In this document: one piece after another, positions 13,784 to 19,545 of the stretch
Layout of the letters: each line of letters opens with the position of its first letter
How positions within the stretch are numbered: position 1 is the stretch's first letter
Assembly (NCBI GenBank): GCA_050694015.1
Contig: JBOGWY010000259.1
Span: 1 to 26,944, forward strand
From: JBOGWY01 sp050694015
Lineage (GTDB): Bacteria > Actinomycetota > CADDZG01 > WHSQ01
Reading direction: 5' to 3'
Length of the DNA stretch: 26,944 nt
Program-made: the position numbers and the translations under genes
The notes under the pieces: generated by a model
Told to the model about the DNA's origin: nothing
Database searches by the model: none
The model's input: the letters and a program-made list of their open reading frames with translations, nothing else

Positions 13784-13802
13784 CTTATAGCACTCCTATA
13801 AG
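13784..13802. promoter_or_regulatory. Perfect palindrome, probable operator of the ribbon-helix-helix gene
   Basis: CTTATAG-N5-CTATAAG is an exact inverted repeat of 19 bp, AT-rich in GC-rich DNA, ending 6 bases upstream of the regulator's ATG and 108 bases upstream of the divergent amidase. TATAAG on either strand could serve as a -10 hexamer, so binding there would block transcription. Two half-sites at this spacing fit a dimer or dimer-of-dimers of a ribbon-helix-helix protein. Confidence 0.6.
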
Positions 13803-13910
13803 AGTGCCGTCGGTAACGATTCCGTGTTACTGGTGTGCCTTCTGCAGCGTTTTGGATACCGTGACCGTCTTGGTGGGAGAAACCATCTGAAGTTTTGCGG
13901 GGGACAGATC

Positions 13911-15638
13911 GTGCGGCGCACTTATCTGAGGTTGATCGTGGTTGTGGGGCTGATGGCGGCACTGCTGGTGCCGTCGATCGCGGCTCCTGCGAAGACGATC
14001 ACGGTCCCGACCACCCTCGCCCGTACCGTCGCTCCCGACGGTTCTGGGATGTCGTCGACGAACTTCGATTTCCCTCCGACCCACATCGCGTTCTCATGGC
14101 GCGGCGACGACGGCACGGGCGTCCGGTACCGCACGATCTCATCCGGCGGCGAGGCGTCGCGCTGGAGGCGCGCACCGGAAGCGCACGATGCCGAACGCGG
14201 CAACCGCCACTTCTCCGGCGTCCTCGCGGTCGACCGGCCGATCGCGGTCCGCTGGCGCAAGATCGTCCCGCGGGGTGCGTCCATGAACGCCCCGGTCCTC
14301 GACTACCTGAACACGCTCGACGGAACCCGCGAGCTGCGGACGATCCCGGCGACCGCGGAGGCGGCCGCCCGCACGCCTGACATCGTGACGCGCGCCGAGT
14401 GGGGCGCCGACGAATCGGTGAAGCGAACGAGCGGAGGGTGCGTCCGGAAGTTCTTCCCGGTGCAGCAGCTGTTCGTGCACCACACCGCGGGGTCCAACTT
14501 CGACAAGCATCCGAAGGCGACGATGCGCGCGATCTACTGGTACCACGTGGTCCGGCAGGGCTGGTGCGACGTTGGCTACAACTTCGTCATCTCACCGGAC
14601 GGCACCGTCTTCGAGGGACGATGGGCGCGCTCCTACGCGCCGTGGGAGACGCACGACTCCGAGGATCGCAAGGGTCGCGCGGTAGTGGGTGCGCACGTCT
14701 CCAACTTCAACTCTGGCAGCGTCGGTATCTCCGTCATGGGCAACTACTCGCAGGTGAAGCCCCCGCCGGCGGTGAGACGCTCACTGGCGGAACTGCTCGC
14801 GTGGGAGGCCGATCGCCACGATCTCCGTCCACGGGGGAGACACATCTACCGGAACCCCGAGACGGGTCTCCGGCGGCGGCTCCCCTACATCGCCGGACAC
14901 CGCGACGGCGGCCAGACGGAGTGCCCCGGCAACTTCCTCTACCGCGCTCTGCCGGCGATACGGAGGGACACGAGTGCGGTCATGGGGGCCGGGAAGCTCG
15001 ACACGGTGCTCACGCTGGAACCGTCGACGAGACGGATCACTTACGGCGAGCAGGTCACATTCTCGGGCGCGTTGACCGGGCCGGACGGACTCGGTATCCC
15101 CGACCAGCCTCTACGCAGCTTCGTGAAGACGGGTGCCGGTGCGTGGACGCGCGGCCCCCAAACCGTCACCGCACCCGACGGCAGCTTTTCGTTCGTTCTG
15201 CAGCCGGAAGAGAGCACGCGCCTGGTCGCGATCTACGACGGCGATGTGATGCGCTGGGGAACGGAGAGTTTCCCGAGACGCGTCCGGGTGGCACCGTTGG
15301 TGACGTTGGCGGCCGAGGGAGGTCTAGCGGAGCCGACGGGAGTGACGCATTACGGGCCGGGTACCACGACCATCACGTTCAGCGGAGTGGTGGATCCGCC
15401 GCACGTCGGTCACGACGTGTTCATCCGCGTGGAGAAGTTGCAGTCGGACGGAACCTTCGCTCTCTTGGAGGTGGGCTCAGCCGAACTCGATGGCGCCAGT
15501 GAGTACGAGTTCGAATGGGTCGTTGTTGATCCCGGGGTGGGCGGAAGCTACCGGGCGTTCGCTCGCCTCCCGAAACACGACGATCACGCTCGGGGCTTGA
15601 GTCCCGTCGTCTCGTTTGTGATCGATCCGCAGCCCTAG
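13911..15638 (+). CDS. Secreted N-acetylmuramoyl-L-alanine amidase, PGRP/Amidase_2 type
   Basis: The 575-residue precursor starts at GTG 13911 with GGGGGA 7 nt upstream; the frame extends 29 codons further left but without signal-peptide character. A signal peptide (RRTYLRLIVVVGLMAALLVPSIAAPA) leads to a roughly 130-residue N-terminal beta region, then the PGRP/Amidase_2 domain (about 155-355), opening TRAEWGADES. The zinc ligands are all present: H190 (FVHHTAG), H330 (AGHRDGG) and C338 (TECPG), with the substrate-binding GYNFVISPDG between. Two Ig-like beta domains follow from about 364 (RITYGEQVTFSG and the TITFSGVVDPP repeat). The enzyme should cleave the bond between muramic acid and the stem peptide in the wall. 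The Ig-like region may hold it to the wall. It is convergent with a CAP gene. Confidence 0.92.
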   Translation: MRRTYLRLIVVVGLMAALLVPSIAAPAKTITVPTTLARTVAPDGSGMSSTNFDFPPTHIAFSWRGDDGTGVRYRTISSGGEASRWRRAPEAHDAERGNRHFSGVLAVDRPIAVRWRKIVPRGASMNAPVLDYLNTLDGTRELRTIPATAEAAARTPDIVTRAEWGADESVKRTSGGCVRKFFPVQQLFVHHTAGSNFDKHPKATMRAIYWYHVVRQGWCDVGYNFVISPDGTVFEGRWARSYAPWETHDSEDRKGRAVVGAHVSNFNSGSVGISVMGNYSQVKPPPAVRRSLAELLAWEADRHDLRPRGRHIYRNPETGLRRRLPYIAGHRDGGQTECPGNFLYRALPAIRRDTSAVMGAGKLDTVLTLEPSTRRITYGEQVTFSGALTGPDGLGIPDQPLRSFVKTGAGAWTRGPQTVTAPDGSFSFVLQPEESTRLVAIYDGDVMRWGTESFPRRVRVAPLVTLAAEGGLAEPTGVTHYGPGTTTITFSGVVDPPHVGHDVFIRVEKLQSDGTFALLEVGSAELDGASEYEFEWVVVDPGVGGSYRAFARLPKHDDHARGLSPVVSFVIDPQP

Positions 15639-15711
15639 CAGGTTCTCGATCGGGTCCAGTCGTACCCGCAGAGTCATCTCGCTGTCTCCTGTTTTCTCTG
15701 TTGGATCTCGG

Positions 15712-16215
15712 CTAGCAGCGCGGCATGCGGAGCGTGGTGCCGGGATCGGTCTGCGCTTCGAAGATCACGGTCACCCACATGCGACCGTTGCGCTTCACGA
15801 CTCCGATACCGACGTGACGGAACGACTTGTAGAGGATGTTGTCCTTGTGCGCCGGCGAGGCCATGAACGCCGCGTGGAGCGACGTGACGGTCCCACCGAC
15901 TCCGACGTTCTCGCCGAGGGTGCTCCAGTTCGTGACCCGGCGACGCAGGGCGGGCTCGGAGGTGTGGTGAAGCAGATCCTTGCGGACCATCTCGAAGGTG
16001 TGCTTACGAGCCGCACGGGAGAGTTCGGGGTCCAGACTCAGCCGGCTCCTGCCGGCGGCACGGCGGGCCACGGTGATCTTCCGGGCGAAGCCGCGCTCCG
16101 ATCGCTTGGTGTCCCAGCACCCGCTGTCGGCGGCGACCGCGGTGGTCAGCGGCAGCAGCGTCATCATGACGCCGAGGGCGATCGAGAGACCGAAGAACCG
16201 AGTGATGGTGCGCAT
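15712..16215 (-). CDS. Secreted CAP (SCP-like) domain protein
   Basis: The 167-residue precursor starts at ATG 16213-16215. It has a signal peptide (TRFFGLSIALGVMMTLL..., cleavage near AVA, residue 28) and a CAP domain from about residue 38 (RSERGFARKITVARRAAGRSRL). The four cavity residues are intact: H84 (LLHHTSEP), E102 (TLGENVGVGG), H123 (SPAHKDNILY) and E153 (TVIFEAQTDP). A Cys near the mature N-terminus (GCWD) and one at the very end may pair. It is close kin of the protein encoded at 16592-17077, so the pair arose by tandem duplication. The two have entirely different leaders: here the ribosome-binding site AGGAG is buried in a 10-bp hairpin (16222-16268). Extracellular; biochemical activity unproven for this class. 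Confidence 0.9.
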   Translation of the reverse strand: MRTITRFFGLSIALGVMMTLLPLTTAVAADSGCWDTKRSERGFARKITVARRAAGRSRLSLDPELSRAARKHTFEMVRKDLLHHTSEPALRRRVTNWSTLGENVGVGGTVTSLHAAFMASPAHKDNILYKSFRHVGIGVVKRNGRMWVTVIFEAQTDPGTTLRMPRC

Positions 16216-16221
16216 GTCTTT

Positions 16222-16268
16222 CTCCTGGGAGTTGCTGGCTCGTTACGAGCAATGTCGGCTCCCAGGAG
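16222..16268 (-). promoter_or_regulatory. Ribosome-binding-site-sequestering hairpin
   Basis: Read on the minus strand, CTCCTGGGAG (16259-16268) pairs perfectly over 10 bp with CTCCCAGGAG (16222-16231), and the latter contains the Shine-Dalgarno AGGAG that lies 6 nt before the CAP ATG. Inside, TTGCT/AGCAA (16248-16252 with 16232-16236) or the alternative GCTCGT/ACGAGC can stack. As folded, translation should be off, implying that something (temperature, ligand, protein or an upstream fold) opens it. Confidence 0.7.
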
Positions 16269-16288
16269 GGCGCGGAATATCGGGCGCT

Positions 16289-16383
16289 CTACGTAAGCCG
16301 CGGTACCTAGGCCCGCGTGCGTAGATGCCTTTACGTAGGGATCGCGGGGCCCAGGCGTGAACGGCCTACGTCGTTCCACGTAG
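16289..16383 (-). promoter_or_regulatory. Candidate structured 5' leader with interlocked pairings
   Basis: This region lies upstream of the ribosome-binding-site hairpin. Three pairings are visible: CTACGTAA/TTACGTAG (16289-16296 with 16331-16338, 8 bp), GGCCC-GCG/CGC-G-GGGCC (16310-16317 with 16343-16351, one bulge), and CTACGT/ACGTAG (16366-16371 with 16378-16383). The first two interlock, so they form either a pseudoknot or mutually exclusive folds. It matches no riboswitch class I recognise. The rest of the 376-base gap 16216-16591 holds the elements at 16450 and 16513 and no gene. Confidence 0.35.
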
Positions 16384-16449
16384 ACGGCGGGTACCGATGC
16401 CAAGAACGCGCTACGCATCCGTACAACTGCGTAGTGATGTCAGGGCCTG

Positions 16450-16497
16450 TTCTGTCTGCACTTCGCCACGCCTCAGGGGGGTGAGATACGGACAGAA
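16450..16497. repeat. 48-bp imperfect palindrome
   Basis: TTCTGTC at the left end is the exact reverse complement of GACAGAA at the right, and the arms continue to resemble each other inwards, mostly with C/T substitutions. A nested CTCA/TGAG stem closes a six-G loop. Design and size resemble the palindromes at 2870 and 2931, but the sequence differs. It stands between the terminator of one CAP gene and the leader of the next. Confidence 0.5.
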
Positions 16498-16512
16498 AAG
16501 GCTCCGGACGTT

Positions 16513-16544
16513 ACGAAGGCCCCGCTGGGAGTCGGGGCCTTCGT
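16513..16544 (-). terminator. Terminator hairpin of the riboswitch-controlled CAP gene
   Basis: ACGAAGGCCCC and GGGGCCTTCGT form a perfect 11-bp stem around a 10-nt loop, 47 bases after the stop of the CAP gene at 16592-17077. There is no U tract on either side, as often in GC-rich actinobacteria. The stem is symmetrical, so it could stop transcripts on both strands. Confidence 0.7.
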
Positions 16545-16591
16545 GTCACGAGCCCTGCCCGCCCGAGGGCGATCAGGGTCCGAGCTCTAAG

Positions 16592-17077
16592 TCAGTTGCA
16601 GAGCGGGCTCCCCGGGTCCGTCCGGGCTTCGAAGATGACGGTGACCCACAGCCGGCCGCCGGCCCTCTTGGTGCCGACCCCGACGTGGCGGAAGCTCGAG
16701 TACAGGATGTTGGCGCGGTGAGCAGAGGAGCCCATGAAGGCGGTGTGGAGGGTCGTGACGGTGCCGCCCACGCCGACGTTCTCGCCGAGCGTGGTCCAGC
16801 GCGTCACTCGACGCTTCAGGGTGTTGGTGGGGGTGTGGTACAGCGTTTCGCGACTGACCATCTCGCGGCTATGCACCTTGGCGGCCTTCGACAGCTCGGG
16901 ATCGAGCCGGAGCCGGTTGCGACCGGCGGCGCTACGCGCCAGATTGATCTTGCGGGCGAAGCTCTTCTCGGCCCGGGTGTTGACGTAGCAGACGGCGGAC
17001 GCGGTCGTAGCAGGGAGAAGGGTGGCGAGGAGGAGGCCACATCCGACCGCCACCCCGATGCGCTTGACAGCGCTCAC
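16592..17077 (-). CDS. Secreted CAP (SCP-like) domain protein under a c-di-GMP-type riboswitch
   Basis: The 161-residue precursor starts at GTG 17075-17077, set by GGGAGG about 6 nt upstream, which follows directly on the riboswitch aptamer. It has a signal peptide (VKRIGVAVGCGLLLATLLPATTASA, cleavage near residue 28) and a CAP domain opening TRAEKSFARKINLARSAAGRNRL. The cavity residues are present: H81 (LYHTPTN), E99 (TLGENVGVGG), H120 (SSAHRANILY) and E150 (TVIFEARTDPG). Cys residues at the mature N-terminus (VCYV) and C-terminus (LCN) probably form a disulfide, as in its paralogue at 15712. A strong terminator hairpin follows at 16513-16544. Control by a second messenger linked to surface lifestyles would suit a secreted envelope or matrix protein. 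Confidence 0.9.
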   Translation of the reverse strand: MSAVKRIGVAVGCGLLLATLLPATTASAVCYVNTRAEKSFARKINLARSAAGRNRLRLDPELSKAAKVHSREMVSRETLYHTPTNTLKRRVTRWTTLGENVGVGGTVTTLHTAFMGSSAHRANILYSSFRHVGVGTKRAGGRLWVTVIFEARTDPGSPLCN

Positions 17078-17083
17078 GTCGAA

Positions 17084-17170
17084 CCTCCCAGTTCGGTAGC
17101 TGGGCGACCCTCGGGGGGCCCCTGGCTTTGCGCCCCTGCGTTGCCGCAGGTTTGCCGTTGTCGCTTACGG
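17084..17170 (-). promoter_or_regulatory. Cyclic di-GMP-I (GEMM-I) riboswitch
   Basis: On the minus strand the leader reads ACGGCAAACC, then CCTGCG-GCAA-CGCAGG (a 6-bp stem closed by a GNRA tetraloop), then GGCGCAAAGCC, then a G/C-rich arm, then CAGCTACCG, and finally GGGAGG and the GTG start. These blocks match the class I c-di-GMP aptamer in order and spacing: GGCAAACC, P1b with a GNRA loop, GACGCAAAGCC, the second arm with a tetraloop receptor, and GGUUACCG. Key positions on the plus strand are 17149-17156 (GGCAAACC), 17124-17131 (GCAAAGCC) and 17094-17099 (CTACCG). The aptamer abuts the ribosome-binding site of the CAP gene, so control of translation initiation is likely. The sign of regulation cannot be read directly. 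Confidence 0.85.
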
Positions 17171-17255
17171 GCATTGCTTAGTGTTCCTCAAGGATTTTCG
17201 GCACCGGGCCCGGATTACTTAAGCCGGACCGGGTTTCGTAGCTAGCTTCCCGATA

Positions 17256-17277
17256 GCCCGAAATGACTACTTCGGGC
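17256..17277 (-). terminator. Hairpin overlapping the acetyltransferase stop
   Basis: On the minus strand GCCCGAA and TTCGGGC pair over 7 bp around an 8-nt loop that holds the stop codon (17267-17269). It separates the GGDEF-like/acetyltransferase operon from the riboswitch leader that begins about 90 nt further on. No U tract. Confidence 0.4.
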
Positions 17278-17716
17278 CTAGGACCAGCAGCACCTCGTCG
17301 TCGGTGGAGGGACGCTCTTCGGCAGGTACGAACCCGCACTTCTCGAGCACCCTGATGGACGCGACGTTGTGGGCCACGACGCCCGCGTAGAGGGGTCTGT
17401 GGGCGACGATGTCGAGGAACGCCTTCAGTGCCGCGGTCGCGATGCCCCGCCCCCAGAAACTGCGGCCGAGCCAGTAACCCACCTCGGTCTTGCCGTCGTG
17501 TTCGAAGGCGACGATGTTGCCGGCGATGTCCCCGTCGACGACGATCGTTCGCTTGATGAGGGCATCGTCGGCCAGGATCTTGACCCAGTGTGCGATGAAG
17601 GCGTCGTGGTCGCGGGCCGGGAAGGCCGCCATCGCGTTCGCTTCGGGATCCTGCTGCTGCGCGTAAAGCGTGGGAAGGTCGGCCGCGACGACATCGCGGA
17701 GAACAACATCGGCCAT
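17267..17716 (-). CDS. GNAT-family N-acetyltransferase (RimJ/RimL-like)
   Basis: This 149-residue acetyltransferase opens with VLRDVVAADLPTLYAQQQDPEA, the usual N-terminal strand-helix of RimJ/RimL-type GNAT enzymes. The acetyl-CoA-binding motif A is VGYWLGRSFWGRGIATAALKAFL (about residues 78-100), with the W-G-R-G-I-A pyrophosphate loop. The motif-B region HNVASIRVLEKCGF carries the Asn and Ser that are common in this subgroup. The start ATG lies 4 bases after the stop of the upstream GGDEF-like gene, so the two are one operon. The acetyl acceptor, protein N-terminus or small amine, cannot be read off the sequence. Confidence 0.9.
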   Translation of the reverse strand: MADVVLRDVVAADLPTLYAQQQDPEANAMAAFPARDHDAFIAHWVKILADDALIKRTIVVDGDIAGNIVAFEHDGKTEVGYWLGRSFWGRGIATAALKAFLDIVAHRPLYAGVVAHNVASIRVLEKCGFVPAEERPSTDDEVLLVLGPK

Positions 17717-17720
17717 GCGG

Positions 17721-18575
17721 TTAGCTGGTGACTTCGGCCGTTTCCGGATGTTGCAACGCGTCGATCGCCGTGAAGCGCGCCCGTAGCTCGTTCAGATCGG
17801 CTTCGTCGCCGGGGAAAACCGCAACGTCCGTGGACACGGGGGCCTTGGAACCCTTGTGCGCGAGCAGATCGGTCATCTTCGCGGCCAACCTGGTGACGAA
17901 GACGCGGCTCCCGTCGCGCCCGGTCTCCGGCAGGATCGCGGCGAACCTATGGACGTCGCCGTCCTCGGCATGCACCCCGCGGTCGACGGTGCGGATGCTG
18001 TCCTTGAGGGCCTGCCCGAGCTCGCGCAGCGCCTTGTCTTTCTGACGCCTGTTCATGCCGTCGAACGCGCCGGCCGGGACGTCGATCACCGTGACGGAGA
18101 ACAGCGTGCGGTAGCGGTCGGAGCGTTCCATCTCGAGCGCGGTGTTGTTCACGAAGAAGCGCGCGTTGAAGAGGCCGGTGGCGTCGTCGATCTCGTCGAA
18201 CTGATCGAGCTTCGACAGCGATGACTCCAGCTGCTGGCTCGCGAAGCCCCCCAAGGCTCCGAACGCGAGGAAGGCCACGGCCCGGGACAGCAGAAGACTG
18301 GCGAAGCGACCCGTACCGACGAGCTGGATCGCCGGGTACCTCAGCGCGGCGTAGGCGAGGCCCGCTACGACGGCCACCGCGATACCGCCCGTAACGCCCC
18401 TGAAGACGAAGGCGATGAAGATCGGGATGAACAGCAGCGTCGCCGCCACCTCGATCGGGTCGACCCGCCTCACGAACATGACGGCGGCGACCACGAGGAG
18501 GACCAGGAGCCCTGCCGCGAGGATGATCTGGCGAGCCCGTGCGTAGCTCAGGCCGCTCAGGCCCCGTTGAGACAT
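17721..18575 (-). CDS. Membrane protein with a degenerate GGDEF-like domain
   Basis: This 284-residue protein has about four membrane helices in residues 14-115 (IILAAGLLVLLVVAAVMFV, TLLFIPIFIAFVFRG, GIAVAVVAGLAYAAL and SLLLSRAVAFLAFGALGGF), a short coiled linker (QQLESSLSKLDQFDEI), and a cytoplasmic domain from residue 130. That domain opens DDATGLFNARFF, matching the DxLTGLxNRRxF start of GGDEF diguanylate cyclases, and carries TVDRG and FAAILPETG in the right places. The GGDEF signature itself is replaced by DVHRF (207-211), and the DxDxFKxxND metal site is VIDVPAGAFDGMNRR. It should not make c-di-GMP; it may be a sensor or scaffold. It is co-transcribed with a GNAT enzyme, upstream of the c-di-GMP-type riboswitch. 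Confidence 0.72.
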   Translation of the reverse strand: MSQRGLSGLSYARARQIILAAGLLVLLVVAAVMFVRRVDPIEVAATLLFIPIFIAFVFRGVTGGIAVAVVAGLAYAALRYPAIQLVGTGRFASLLLSRAVAFLAFGALGGFASQQLESSLSKLDQFDEIDDATGLFNARFFVNNTALEMERSDRYRTLFSVTVIDVPAGAFDGMNRRQKDKALRELGQALKDSIRTVDRGVHAEDGDVHRFAAILPETGRDGSRVFVTRLAAKMTDLLAHKGSKAPVSTDVAVFPGDEADLNELRARFTAIDALQHPETAEVTS

Positions 18576-18672
18576 GAGCGGATTCTATGTACGCCGCAAG
18601 CCCCCGTCCCGTAACCCGTCCGTTCACTGCCGGCACGGGGAATGCTGGTTCCCCCGGTGGCAAGATCAGCGC

Positions 18673-18849
18673 GTGGCGAGGTTGATCGAGGCCGCTCTCA
18701 CCGACGTCGGCGGCGTGTTGCAGATGCCCGACCACGACCGCGTGGAACGGGCGCTCGCGGCCGCGGAGCGGCGGGGCTTTGTCAGGTCGGATGCCGTTCA
18801 GACACCACCGGACCGCGCCGCTTTTGCGAAGCTCCTCGACCTTTTCTAG
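18673..18849 (+). pseudogene. Possible remnant of a HAD hydrolase N-terminus
   Basis: The 58-codon frame from GTG 18673 reads VARLIEAALTDVGGVL, then MPDHDRVERALAAAERRGF, and stops at 18847-18849. TDVGGVL followed by PDHDR looks like motif I and the start of the cap region of HAD-superfamily hydrolases, but motifs II to IV are absent and no frame downstream restores them. It may be a truncated gene, a small independent protein, or chance. There is no good ribosome-binding site. The 363-base gap 18576-18938 otherwise holds only the promoter at 18877. Confidence 0.4.
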
Positions 18850-18876
18850 GGATAGGGCCTGGAACCGTCCGCACCT

Positions 18877-18904
18877 AAGACAGGATCTCCCAGTTCGGTA
18901 CAAT
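18877..18904 (+). promoter_or_regulatory. Promoter of the type VII substrate cassette
   Basis: AAGACA (18877-18882) and TACAAT (18899-18904) are spaced 16 bp apart, matching a housekeeping promoter at 4 and 5 of 6 positions. A leader of about 28 nt with AAAGGGG upstream of the WXG100 ATG would follow. Confidence 0.5.
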
Positions 18905-18938
18905 TGCTGGAAGCGAAGGCGACCGAAAGGGGCGACTC

Positions 18939-19232
18939 ATGTCGGGCATCAAGGTCACACCGGATCAACTGCGCGCGGTGTCGGGGCAACTCGCATCGGG
19001 GGCCGCCAACATCGAGGGCACGCTCGGTCAACTGACCGGAACCATCGCTCCTCTCGGATCCGACTGGGCGGGCGTCGCGCAGGCTCGTTTCCAAGAACTC
19101 TGGAACCAGTGGCAGAAGAGCGCCACGACGCTCAATGAAGCACTCGTCGGGATGTCGCGTCTGATGCAGCAAGCCGGCCAGGCCTATCAGTCGACCGAAG
19201 ACGCCGTCGCGCGCGCGTTCGGACCGAAGTAA
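18939..19232 (+). CDS. WXG100-family (ESAT-6-like) protein
   Basis: This 97-residue protein is of the size and helix-turn-helix-hairpin layout of WXG100 proteins. The turn carries W43-A-G45 (SDWAGVAQARF), and the C-terminus has the type VII secretion signal Y83-x-x-x-E87 (QAYQSTEDAV). The first helix starts VTPDQLRAVSGQLASGAANIEG; the second contains FQELWNQWQKSATTLNEALVGMSRLMQ. Such proteins are exported as dimers by the ESX/type VII system. It starts a three-gene set with two related genes (gap of 22 bases). The start ATG 18939 has AAAGGGG about 8 nt upstream. No ESX membrane or ATPase component is encoded in the window. Confidence 0.92.
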   Translation: MSGIKVTPDQLRAVSGQLASGAANIEGTLGQLTGTIAPLGSDWAGVAQARFQELWNQWQKSATTLNEALVGMSRLMQQAGQAYQSTEDAVARAFGPK

Positions 19233-19254
19233 CACCGGCGCGGACTCGCGCGTT

Positions 19255-19545
19255 ATGAGCCACATCGAAGTGCGTCCCGACGCGCTCGCGAGCGCGGCAT
19301 CTGCGCTCGTCCGCGTCGGTGACGCGCTCGCGGATACCGCGGCCGAGCTCGCAGCGTCCAACGGTGCAGGCGATGCCGCCAACCAACCCGATGTCGGGGC
19401 CGCGTTCGACGAGATGCTCGCCACGTGGAAGGGCGAGCTGCGATCGCTCGCGCACGCGGTGGCGGCGACCGGACGCGCATCACGAGCAGCGGGTAGCGCC
19501 TACGTCGAAACCGACCGCGACGTGATGCCGGGGCCGGGCCGCTGA
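19255..19545 (+). CDS. EspC/DUF2580-like type VII secretion target
   Basis: The 96-residue all-helical protein opens IEVRPDALASAASALVRVGDALADTAAEL, has a Gly/Ala/Asp-rich break near 37-46, and a second helix FDEMLATWKGELRSLAHAVAATGRASRAAGSAY. There is no WXG turn. The C-terminus carries Y83-x-x-x-D87 (YVETD), at exactly the residue number of the signal in the preceding protein. This matches the EspC (DUF2580) class of ESX-associated proteins and suggests heterodimerisation with a WXG or large partner. Its stop shares a base with the start of the large protein gene (TGATG), so the two are translationally coupled and probably made in equal amounts. Confidence 0.82.
   Translation: MSHIEVRPDALASAASALVRVGDALADTAAELAASNGAGDAANQPDVGAAFDEMLATWKGELRSLAHAVAATGRASRAAGSAYVETDRDVMPGPGR

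Noticed and set aside
13803..13910. Riboswitch in the leader of the secreted PGRP-type amidase
   Set aside because: I looked for c-di-GMP and c-di-AMP (ydaO) consensus blocks, common before wall hydrolases, and found none.
14399..15502. Long open frame (367 codons) on the plus strand inside the amidase gene
   Set aside because: It is out of phase with the amidase, whose zinc motifs, signal peptide and Ig-like repeats are all in the other frame; the overlapping product is Arg/Gly-rich with no domain, a typical GC-rich shadow.
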